Shown here piece after piece: positions 1 to 5,360 of a stretch of 5,360 nt of DNA. The DNA is from Desulfobacterales bacterium (GTDB taxonomy: Bacteria; Desulfobacterota; DSM-4660; Desulfatiglandales; Desulfatiglandaceae). The position numbers and the translations under genes were made by a program. Location: NCBI GenBank assembly GCA_027061865.1, contig JAMOVZ010000243.1, positions 1-5,360 of the forward strand, written 5' to 3'. The notes beneath the pieces are model-generated. The model saw nothing but the letters and a program-made list of their open reading frames with translations, was not told the origin of the DNA and ran no database searches. How positions within the stretch are numbered: the stretch's first letter is position 1; every line of letters starts with the position of its first letter.

Positions 1-786
1 TGGATGAAGGTGGGACCTTTTTCATTTCAGCCCTCAGAGTTGGCCAAGCTCTCGCTGGCCCTGTTTATGGCCCATTCCATGGCAAACAAGGGCGAGGAAC
101 TCAGGTCTTTCTCAAGGGGGCTTATGCCCCACCTGGTTATTTCGTTGCTTTTTACTGGACTGTTGTTGCTTCAGCCTGACATGGGCACAGCTATGATGAT
201 AGTTGCCTGGACCTTCATAGTGCTTTTTGTGGGGGGGGCAAGGTTGCTTCACTTGGGCGGAATCGTCGCCCTGTTGCTTCCGTTTGTGTTTTGGGGAATC
301 CGCAGCGAACCATATCGGGTGAAGCGCCTTTTGGCCTTTCTCAACCCCTGGGCTGACCCTACGGGTATCGGCTTCCAGGTCATCCACTCATTTTTTGCGT
401 TTGGCTCAGGGGGGTTGTGGGGAGTCGGCATAGGGGCGAGCAAGGAAAAACTCTATTATCTCCCTGAGGCCCATACTGATTTTGTTTTTTCAATTATGGC
501 TGAAGAAACAGGGTTGTTGGGTGTGTGCGTGGTGGTGGTCCTCTTTGGGATACTGATCTGGCGAGGCTTTAAGGTGGCATTGTCGGCAAGGGACCTCCAC
601 GGAAGTTATCTGGCCTTTGCCCTTACTTTGTGGATAGGACTCCAGGTCTTGGTCAACATGGGAGTTGTGCTAGGTCTTCTGCCCACGAAAGGCCTAACCC
701 TGCCCCTGTTGAGTTATGGCGGCTCGTCCATCCTCATCACACTGTTGAGCATTGGGATATTGCTGAATATCTCTGCTAGTAGGTGA
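1..786 (+). CDS. ftsW: Septal peptidoglycan polymerase FtsW (SEDS family), 5'-truncated by window edge
   Basis: FtsW is the SEDS glycosyltransferase that polymerises lipid II at the septum, normally with the transpeptidase FtsI. The reading frame is open from base 1 (TGG), and the first ATG at 4 is internal: the opening WMKVGPFSFQPSELAK matches the middle of FtsW, so roughly 120 N-terminal residues lie upstream. Counting W as 1, visible motifs are QPSE (10-13), QPDMGT (58-63), PEAHTDF (154-160) and the FtsW-type signature PTKGLTLPLLSYGGSS (228-243). The PTKGLTLP wording favours FtsW over RodA. By family knowledge, the Asp in HTDF (D160, bases 478-480) is the proposed catalytic residue. About seven hydrophobic segments are visible, in keeping with the C-terminal part of a ten-helix protein. 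It stops about six residues after the last helix (NISASR), so the cytoplasmic tail is very short. The TGA stop lies three bases before the murG start. Confidence 0.96.
   Translation, partial: WMKVGPFSFQPSELAKLSLALFMAHSMANKGEELRSFSRGLMPHLVISLLFTGLLLLQPDMGTAMMIVAWTFIVLFVGGARLLHLGGIVALLLPFVFWGIRSEPYRVKRLLAFLNPWADPTGIGFQVIHSFFAFGSGGLWGVGIGASKEKLYYLPEAHTDFVFSIMAEETGLLGVCVVVVLFGILIWRGFKVALSARDLHGSYLAFALTLWIGLQVLVNMGVVLGLLPTKGLTLPLLSYGGSSILITLLSIGILLNISASR
781..786 (+). promoter_or_regulatory. Ribosome binding site for murG, overlapping the ftsW stop codon
   Basis: AGGTGA is a good Shine-Dalgarno match that contains the TGA stop of ftsW. It sits only 3 nt before the TTG at 790, which is short. Because the site includes the ftsW stop codon, ribosomes ending FtsW synthesis would uncover or re-use it, which suggests termination-reinitiation coupling. 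Function is inferred. Confidence 0.5.
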
Positions 787-789
787 GCT

Positions 790-1908
790 TTGGCCAAGAG
801 GGCGAAGAAGATTAGTTGCATCATGGCGGGCGGAGGAACGGGGGGGCACCTGTTCCCGGCACTGGCCGTCTCCAGAGAGCTGGAGGCACGGGTTGAGCAG
901 TGCAGCATTACCTTTGTGCTGGGCAAGAGAGGAAGGGGCGAGAAGATCTTGAGGGCCAAAGGCTTTGAGGTTTCAAGACTGAATGTGGAAGGTATGAAGG
1001 GACGCGGCTTAGGGAAGGCCTTGGCGGTTTCGGTGAGGCTCCCTTCAACCCTTTTTGATTCCATGAAGATAATCCGGGCCAAAAAGGCAGATCTGGTCTT
1101 TGGGGTGGGGGGCTATTCCGCAGGGCCTGTGTGCACTGCCGCCAAGGCGTTAGGCGTGCCAATGGCCATACACGAGCAGAATGCATTTCCTGGAATTACC
1201 AACAGGCTATTGTCTCGAATAGCAGACAAGGTCTTCATCTCATTTGAAGATTCCAAGGAGTACCTAAAGGGCCCTGAGCCTTTAGTGGTCGGCACCCCTA
1301 TTCGGCAAGAGCTGTTGAGCCGGGGTGATAAGCAAACCAAAGGCTCGAAGAGCTTTACCTTGCTTGTGCTTGGAGGAAGCCAGGGGGCAAGGGCCATAAA
1401 TCAGGCGATGGTTGAGGCAGTGCCGTTTTTGGGAAGGGATGGCCGCAAACTAAATGTGATTCATCAGACAGGAGAGCACGACTACGACAGGGTCAGGCGG
1501 GATTATGAAGACATGAAAAAGGAAACGGCCTCCAACAAGATCACCATAGAGCTTTACCCCTTTATTGAGGACATGGCATGGGCCTATGGGGAGGCAGACC
1601 TTGTGGTTAGTAGAGCTGGGGCATCCACCCTGTTTGAGTTGGCAGCCTTGGCCAAACCCTCAATCTTAGTGCCATATCCCTTTGCAGCAAACAACCACCA
1701 AGAGATGAATACCAAGGCCATGGCGCGGGCAGGCGGGGCCTTGCTGATAACTCAGAAGGAATTGAGCGGGCCTTTGCTTGCTGAGACAATAGCCGGCCTC
1801 ATGAATAATCAAGCAAGGCTTAAACAAATGGCTGAGGCTGCAAGGTGTCTAGCGAGGCCTGAAGCAGCCTCCAGGATTGCCGAACAATTACTTGAATTGG
1901 TGATCTGA
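790..1908 (+). CDS. murG: UDP-GlcNAc:lipid I GlcNAc transferase MurG
   Basis: MurG transfers GlcNAc from UDP-GlcNAc to lipid I, giving lipid II, at the inner face of the cytoplasmic membrane. It is a GT-B fold enzyme (family GT28) and 372 aa is close to the usual length. Visible motifs: glycine-rich loop GGGTGGH (14-20), GVGGYSAGP (105-113), HEQN (128-131), GTPIR (168-172) opening the linker region, LGGSQGARAIN (194-204) starting the C-terminal domain, HQTG (225-228), and the donor-site stretch SRAGASTLFE (274-283) followed by NNHQ (301-304). By homology, E283 would contact the ribose of the donor. The start is TTG: it is the only ATG/GTG/TTG codon between the ftsW stop and the glycine loop that leaves room for the first beta strand. 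The next candidate, ATG at 823, would leave only one residue before that loop. The gene is in the same frame as ftsW, one stop and one sense codon downstream. Its TGA shares one base with the murC ATG. Confidence 0.96.
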   Translation: MAKRAKKISCIMAGGGTGGHLFPALAVSRELEARVEQCSITFVLGKRGRGEKILRAKGFEVSRLNVEGMKGRGLGKALAVSVRLPSTLFDSMKIIRAKKADLVFGVGGYSAGPVCTAAKALGVPMAIHEQNAFPGITNRLLSRIADKVFISFEDSKEYLKGPEPLVVGTPIRQELLSRGDKQTKGSKSFTLLVLGGSQGARAINQAMVEAVPFLGRDGRKLNVIHQTGEHDYDRVRRDYEDMKKETASNKITIELYPFIEDMAWAYGEADLVVSRAGASTLFELAALAKPSILVPYPFAANNHQEMNTKAMARAGGALLITQKELSGPLLAETIAGLMNNQARLKQMAEAARCLARPEAASRIAEQLLELVI

Positions 1909-3368
1909 TGACTACAGACGGCAGTCTGCCTGAGCGTAGGGCGGGAGCGCAAAAGTTTGGCAAGGCCAAACATATACACTTTGTTGGGATAGGCGGCATT
2001 GGTATGAGCGGCATTGCGGAGCTGCTCATGAATTTAGGCTACGAAGTGAGTGGCTCTGACTTGAAGGAGACCTCCATCACCCGACGCCTTGCCTCCATGG
2101 GGGGGAGGATTCATTACGGCCATCGCGCCGGCAACATAGAAGGGGCAGACGTGGTGGTTTATTCATCGGCCGTGCGTGAAGACAACCCGGAAATCCTGGA
2201 GGCAAAGGAGCGTTACATCCCCGTTATCCCGCGGGCCGAGATGTTGGCAGAGCTAATGCGGCTGAAGTTCGGGATAGCCGTGGCAGGTGCCCATGGAAAG
2301 ACCACCACCACCTCGATGATCGCCTCAATTCTCAACCGTGCACACCTGGATCCCACTGTGGTGATCGGTGGGCGGCTAGACATTTGGGGCGGGTCAAATG
2401 CAAGGTTGGGGGAAGGAGAGATACTGCTTGCAGAGGCTGATGAGAGTGACGGCTCTTTTCTCGTTCTCTCCCCTACCATAGTGGTGGTCACTAACCTGGA
2501 CATGGAGCACGTGGATTTCTACAAGGACATGGAGGAGATCCGTAACACCTTTGTGACCTTCATAAATAGGATCCCTTTCTACGGCACAGCAGTCATATGT
2601 TTGGACAACCACGAGATCCAGGGAATCCTCCCACGCCTAAAGAAACGCTACATCTCCTATGGTTTTTCCGCTCAAGCGGATCTCATGGCAAGGGGCCTTG
2701 AAAAGGGCCGCCACGGCGTGGCCTTTGAGGTGGTGTGGAGGGGAGATGCCTTGGGAAGGGTAGAAGTGGGGATGCCGGGAGAGCACAATGTGCTGAATGC
2801 CTTGGCAGCCATTGGAGTGGGAATAGAACTGGAGCTGGATTTTGACGTGATTGCTGAAGGCCTGAAGAATTTAGGAGGTCTTGCAAGGCGTTTTCAGGTT
2901 AAAGGGGAGAGGGCGGGCGTTGTGGTGATGGATGACTATGGTCACCACCCAACAGAGATTGTTGCCACCCTCAAGACCCTGAAAGAGTCATGGCCTGAGA
3001 AAAGGCTTGTGGTGGTCTTTCAGCCTCACCGCCACTCACGCACCAAGGCCCTGTTTGAACAATTTACATTGAGCTTTAACCGGGCCGACGTCCTTTTGGT
3101 GCTTCCCATCTACGGCGCGGGCGAGAGACCCTTTGAAGGAATAACAGGCCAAAGATTAGCAAGGGCCATAAAGGAGCGGGGGCACAAAGAAGTGATTAGC
3201 GTCGCCTCCAAGGATGAAGCCTTATCAGTACTTGAAGGCCTTGTGAGGGATGGAGATCTGGTCCTCACCCTGGGCGCAGGAGATGTTTACAGCGTGGCAG
3301 ATGAGCTGCTCAAGAGGTTGCCCCTGACAAGCCCCTGTTTGAGCGGCGGGGAAGCCAATGACCAATGA
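1908..3368 (+). CDS. murC: UDP-N-acetylmuramate--L-alanine ligase MurC
   Basis: MurC is the cytoplasmic ATP-dependent ligase that adds the first amino acid, normally L-Ala, to UDP-MurNAc. All three Mur ligase domains are visible. The N-terminal UDP-binding domain has GIGGIGMSG (27-35). The central ATPase domain has the P-loop GAHGKTTTT (127-135), EADESDGSF (176-184) and TNLDMEH (195-201). The C-terminal domain has GEHNVLNALAA (291-301) at its border, then RRFQ (327-330), DDYGHHPTE (342-350), QPHRHSR (372-378), YGAGE (402-406) and LGAGD (455-459). Length 486 aa is normal. By family knowledge, the P-loop lysine (K131), E179 and H201 bind nucleotide or metal. The ATG overlaps the murG stop as TGATG with only a weak SD-like GGTGA (1899-1903), so translation is probably coupled. 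About 20 residues precede the first beta strand, somewhat more than I expect, but there is no later ATG/GTG/TTG before the glycine loop. The last 11 nt overlap murB. Confidence 0.97.
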   Translation: MTTDGSLPERRAGAQKFGKAKHIHFVGIGGIGMSGIAELLMNLGYEVSGSDLKETSITRRLASMGGRIHYGHRAGNIEGADVVVYSSAVREDNPEILEAKERYIPVIPRAEMLAELMRLKFGIAVAGAHGKTTTTSMIASILNRAHLDPTVVIGGRLDIWGGSNARLGEGEILLAEADESDGSFLVLSPTIVVVTNLDMEHVDFYKDMEEIRNTFVTFINRIPFYGTAVICLDNHEIQGILPRLKKRYISYGFSAQADLMARGLEKGRHGVAFEVVWRGDALGRVEVGMPGEHNVLNALAAIGVGIELELDFDVIAEGLKNLGGLARRFQVKGERAGVVVMDDYGHHPTEIVATLKTLKESWPEKRLVVVFQPHRHSRTKALFEQFTLSFNRADVLLVLPIYGAGERPFEGITGQRLARAIKERGHKEVISVASKDEALSVLEGLVRDGDLVLTLGAGDVYSVADELLKRLPLTSPCLSGGEANDQ

Positions 3369-4308
3369 GCAAAAGGAGAGGCTTTTAGAGATGTGGGCTG
3401 AGCGCATCATATTCAACTACCCGTTGGGCAGGCGGACAACCCTAAGGGTTGGGGGGTGCGTGGAGGCCTTGTATGAGGCCGAGGATAGATGGGAGCTCCA
3501 GGGATTGCTTGGCTTCCTCCAAAGAGAGAAGATTCCTTATCTGGTGGTGGGAAAGGGGAGTAACCTGCTGGTGCGGGACGAGGGCGTTGAAGGTGTGGCC
3601 GTAAGGCTTCGAGGCCCTTTGGCGGGAATAGAGTTGGAGGATGAGGACGAAAATATCTTACGTGTGGGTGCGGGGGCATCTTTGAGTCAGCTGCTTGAGT
3701 TTTGCAGGCCCAGGGGCCTTGGTGGGTTTGAGTTTCTTGCCGGAATCCCGGGCAGCCTGGGGGGGGCGGTGGTGATGAACGCGGGGGCATTTGGCCACGA
3801 AATTCGTGAAAGGGTCATCCGGCTGGGGGTGATCTCTTCACAAGGCGGTTTGGCTGAGGAGAAGATGGGCTACCACATACTGGAGAGGGAAAACTTGAAT
3901 TTCCAGTATAGAGGCCTTGAGCTTGAGCCGGGATCAGTAGTGGTGGATGTGTGGCTGAAGGCTGAGAGGCGCAGGCCCCACGAGATTTCAAAGCTTATTA
4001 AGGGCTATCTGGACAGGAGGCGAAAGAGGCAACCCCTTGATCTTCCAAGCGCTGGGTCCATATTCAAGAATCCACCAGGGCACTTTGCCGGGCAGTTGAT
4101 AGAGGCGGCAGGTCTCAAAGGAAGATCACAGGGGCGGGCGGTCATATCTGAAAGGCATGCCAATTTTATCTTAAACAGGGGAGGGGCCACGGCCACCGAT
4201 GTGCTCGCCCTAATAGAGCTTGCCCGCCAAGAGGTGAAGCGGCGCTTTGGAGTGAACCTGGAATGCGAAGTAAAAGTGGTAGGAAGAGGCCGACAAGGCC
4301 AAAGGTAA
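3358..4308 (+). CDS. murB: UDP-N-acetylenolpyruvoylglucosamine reductase MurB, type II
   Basis: MurB is the cytoplasmic FAD enzyme that uses NADPH to reduce UDP-GlcNAc-enolpyruvate to UDP-MurNAc, the substrate of MurC. The N-terminal FAD domain shows TTLRVGG (27-33), VGKGSNLLVRDEG (64-76), GAGASL (104-109), and FEFLAGIPGSLGGAVVMNAGAFG (124-146, conserved G129, P131, G132, G135, N141, G143). The substrate domain shows YR (184-185), RRKRQP (221-226), SAGSIFKNP (231-239), GQLIEAAGLKG (245-255), H267-A-N-F and a C-terminal LECEVKVVG (301-309). By homology, S234 (the GSIFKNP serine) would be the proton donor and R185 and E302 active-site partners. The 316-aa length and SAGSIFKNP fit type II MurB rather than the longer E. 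coli type I. The first ATG overlaps murC by 11 nt and has SD-like GGGGAA (3348-3353). An ATG at 3391 is a real alternative (305 aa). The stop lies inside ftsQ. Confidence 0.95.
   Translation: MTNEQKERLLEMWAERIIFNYPLGRRTTLRVGGCVEALYEAEDRWELQGLLGFLQREKIPYLVVGKGSNLLVRDEGVEGVAVRLRGPLAGIELEDEDENILRVGAGASLSQLLEFCRPRGLGGFEFLAGIPGSLGGAVVMNAGAFGHEIRERVIRLGVISSQGGLAEEKMGYHILERENLNFQYRGLELEPGSVVVDVWLKAERRRPHEISKLIKGYLDRRRKRQPLDLPSAGSIFKNPPGHFAGQLIEAAGLKGRSQGRAVISERHANFILNRGGATATDVLALIELARQEVKRRFGVNLECEVKVVGRGRQGQR
3373..3393 (+). promoter_or_regulatory. Alternative murB start: AAGGAGAG followed by ATG at 3391
   Basis: AAGGAGAG (3373-3380) is a stronger Shine-Dalgarno match than the GGGGAA before the ATG at 3358. 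It lies 10 nt before an in-frame ATG (3391-3393), slightly longer than ideal. The residues lost (MTNEQKERLLE) come before the first recognisable MurB motif, so either start would give a complete enzyme. The 3358 start is kept because it preserves the overlapped, coupled arrangement seen at the other junctions. Confidence 0.4.
4249..4254 (+). promoter_or_regulatory. Ribosome binding site for ftsQ inside murB
   Basis: GGAGTG lies 8 nt before the ATG at 4263, within the last codons of murB. It supports the upstream ATG for ftsQ over the in-frame GTG at 4347, which has no comparable site at suitable spacing. Confidence 0.5.
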
Positions 4309-5174
4309 GAAGGGGCGCAGGGAGGTCTGTTCTTACCTCGCAAAAGGTGAGAAGGACCAGGAGGCGAAGAAATCCTTTTGCAGTCTTGAAGTCTCTTGGG
4401 CTTTCCTTTTTCAAGATCAGTGTGTTTGCAGTGCTTTTAGGCGTGGTGAGTTTGGGTTTCATTTACTCGTATGAGTATTTTATGAAGGCCCCATTCCTGG
4501 AGCTGAAGGAGATAAAGATAAGATGCCAGGATCCCCATTTGGCCGAAAAGGTAAAACAGATATGCCGGTTCCCAAAAGGAACCACCGTGGTGGCCGTGAA
4601 TCTGGAAAGACTGAAAAGAGAGATAGAAAAGGATCCTTGGGTGAGGAGTGCGGTGGTAGAGAGGAGATTTCCCCATACTCTGATGGTGGAGGTCCATAGC
4701 CACGAGCCTATTGCTTTCGTGGTGCTCAAGGCCAAGCTATATCTCATGAGCGAGAGGGGGGTGTTATTCAAAGAAGTGAGCGGGGAGGAAGGCCTGGACC
4801 TGCCGGTGGTTACCGGACTTTCCGAGGATGGCATAAGGGCCTTTCCAAGTCAGGAAGAGTGGGGGAGAAAGCTGAGTCCCGTGCTTAACATACTAAAGGC
4901 ATTGAAAGATTCGGAAGATCCTTGGTCAGTGGCCGGGCTCTCTGAGATTCATGTGAGAGGTGGAGAGAGGTTTTCCCTCTATTTTGACCGCTTGAGGGCA
5001 GAGGTAAGGCTTACTGCAAGAGATCTAGGGCTAAAATTGAAAAGGCTCTCTAGAGTAGTGGCCCACCTTTCCAAGGAAGGGGTGCTAGAGGCCGTGAGCC
5101 GCATTGATCTTCAGGGAAGGGGGGGGGCGGTGGTTTCTTTCAGCAATGGCCCTTCGCATACTAGACGGGGATAA
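4263..5174 (+). CDS. ftsQ: Cell division protein FtsQ (bitopic, POTRA domain)
   Basis: FtsQ is a single-pass divisome protein. In well-studied bacteria it binds FtsB/FtsL through its periplasmic part and controls activation of septal synthesis. Architecture seen: a very basic N-terminal tail (17 Arg/Lys and no acidic residue in the first 37), one membrane helix (about 48-69), a POTRA domain (about 78-149) with the hallmark DPWV (124-127) and ERRFPHTLMVEVHSHEP (133-149), then a beta-type FtsQ domain with GVLF (166-169), LPVVTG (180-185) and a late IDLQGRGGAVVSF (281-293). Length 303 aa is in the family range. The order and its position directly before ftsA make the call firm despite low expected sequence conservation. 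The chosen ATG overlaps murB by 46 nt and has an SD; GTG at 4347 would remove 28 residues of basic tail. The only cysteines are C88 and C101, both in the POTRA domain. A run of nine G (5119-5127) lies near the 3' end. Confidence 0.93.
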   Translation: MRSKSGRKRPTRPKVRRGAGRSVLTSQKVRRTRRRRNPFAVLKSLGLSFFKISVFAVLLGVVSLGFIYSYEYFMKAPFLELKEIKIRCQDPHLAEKVKQICRFPKGTTVVAVNLERLKREIEKDPWVRSAVVERRFPHTLMVEVHSHEPIAFVVLKAKLYLMSERGVLFKEVSGEEGLDLPVVTGLSEDGIRAFPSQEEWGRKLSPVLNILKALKDSEDPWSVAGLSEIHVRGGERFSLYFDRLRAEVRLTARDLGLKLKRLSRVVAHLSKEGVLEAVSRIDLQGRGGAVVSFSNGPSHTRRG

Positions 5175-5199
5175 ATCCAGGAGGAAAGGGAGAGGAGAG
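5175..5199 (+). promoter_or_regulatory. Purine-rich ftsA leader with several Shine-Dalgarno matches
   Basis: This is the largest gap between genes in the window. Bases 5179-5200 are all purines and hold AGGAGG (5179-5184, 15 nt from the ATG), AAGGGAG (5186-5192, 7 nt from the ATG) and AGGAG (5193-5197, 2 nt from the ATG). The middle site has the best spacing for the start at 5200. The arrangement suggests that ftsA has its own strong ribosome loading rather than depending on coupling to ftsQ. Confidence 0.6.
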
Positions 5200-5360
5200 A
5201 TGTCAGGAGAGATAGTGGTTGGGCTTGATATTGGGACTACAAAGATATGCGCGGTGGTGGCCGAGGTGAGGCCTGACGGCATAGAGGTGATCGGCATGGG
5301 AAGCCATCCTTCTGAAGGACTCCGAAAGGGTGTAGTCATCAATATCGAGCACACGGGTGT
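5200..5360 (+). CDS. ftsA: Cell division protein FtsA, N-terminal fragment cut by window edge
   Basis: FtsA is the actin-like ATPase that tethers FtsZ filaments to the cytoplasmic membrane and signals to the septal synthesis proteins. Only the first 53 codons are visible. The residues IVVGLDIGTTK (5-15) form the phosphate-1 loop of the actin/Hsp70/sugar-kinase fold. GMGSHPSEGLRKGVVINIE (32-50) matches the FtsA N-terminus well and separates it from MreB and DnaK. The gene has no stop before the window edge. ATG at 5200 is preferred because family members begin just before the IVVGLDIGT strand and because SD sites precede it. An in-frame ATG at 5146, inside ftsQ, would add 18 residues but has no visible SD. 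Position after ftsQ is the classic dcw arrangement, so ftsZ is expected next, outside the window. Confidence 0.95.
   Translation, partial: MSGEIVVGLDIGTTKICAVVAEVRPDGIEVIGMGSHPSEGLRKGVVINIEHTG

Noticed and set aside
4..6. ATG at base 4 as the true start of ftsW
   Set aside because: The frame is open to base 1 and the sequence there matches the middle of FtsW, with missing N-terminal helices, so the gene begins upstream of the window.
523..540. GTGGTGGTGGT repeat in ftsW
   Set aside because: It encodes a valine run within a membrane helix; nothing suggests a regulatory or recombination role.
2301..2312. ACC repeated four times as a microsatellite
   Set aside because: It encodes the four threonines of the MurC P-loop (132-135), which is a conserved family feature.
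4306..4345. Possible terminator after murB
   Set aside because: There is no strong stem followed by a T run, and the region is coding sequence of ftsQ.
4359..4364. Perfect AGGAGG inside ftsQ as a possible internal start
   Set aside because: It encodes Arg-Arg in the basic tail. The nearest in-frame start-like codon (TTG at 4386) is 21 nt away, too far for initiation.
4463..4834. Antisense open frame of 123 codons on the - strand
   Set aside because: It lies wholly inside ftsQ, has no recognisable family or SD, and reads as composition-driven. Other - strand frames (714-1082, 3413-3790, 4005-4343, 2213-2503) were rejected for the same reason.

Overview
The window is one unbroken piece of a bacterial division and cell-wall (dcw) operon. 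All genes are on the + strand, in the order ftsW (5' part missing), murG, murC, murB, ftsQ, ftsA (3' part missing). No stretch of more than 25 bases lies outside a gene. I found no mobile element, RNA gene, CRISPR array or accessory cargo, and no convincing evidence of a previously undescribed system. The points of interest are at the gene junctions and start sites.

Likely host: a Gram-negative-type bacterium, probably a deltaproteobacterial (Desulfobacterota or Thermodesulfobacteria-like) lineage. This is inferred from the gene order, with a type II MurB between murC and ftsQ, and from the general look of MurC and FtsA. Frequent AGG/AGA arginine and ATA isoleucine codons would fit a thermophile, but this is weak evidence. 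The coding strand is visibly G-rich with many runs of G.

Layout: 1-786 is the C-terminal two thirds of FtsW, the SEDS lipid II polymerase. 790-1908 is MurG, which makes lipid II. 1908-3368 is MurC and 3358-4308 is MurB, two cytoplasmic steps of the UDP-MurNAc-peptide pathway. 4263-5174 is FtsQ, a bitopic divisome scaffold with a POTRA domain. 5200 to the window end is the start of FtsA, the actin-like membrane tether of FtsZ.

How the genes work together: MurB makes UDP-MurNAc and MurC adds the first amino acid to it. MurG adds GlcNAc to the lipid-linked product to give lipid II. FtsW polymerises lipid II at the septum, where FtsQ and FtsA organise and regulate the machinery. The junctions are very tight: a 3-nt gap, then overlaps of 1, 11 and 46 nt. 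This implies one polycistronic message with translational coupling. The only real gap is the 25-nt purine-rich leader before ftsA, which carries strong Shine-Dalgarno sequences.
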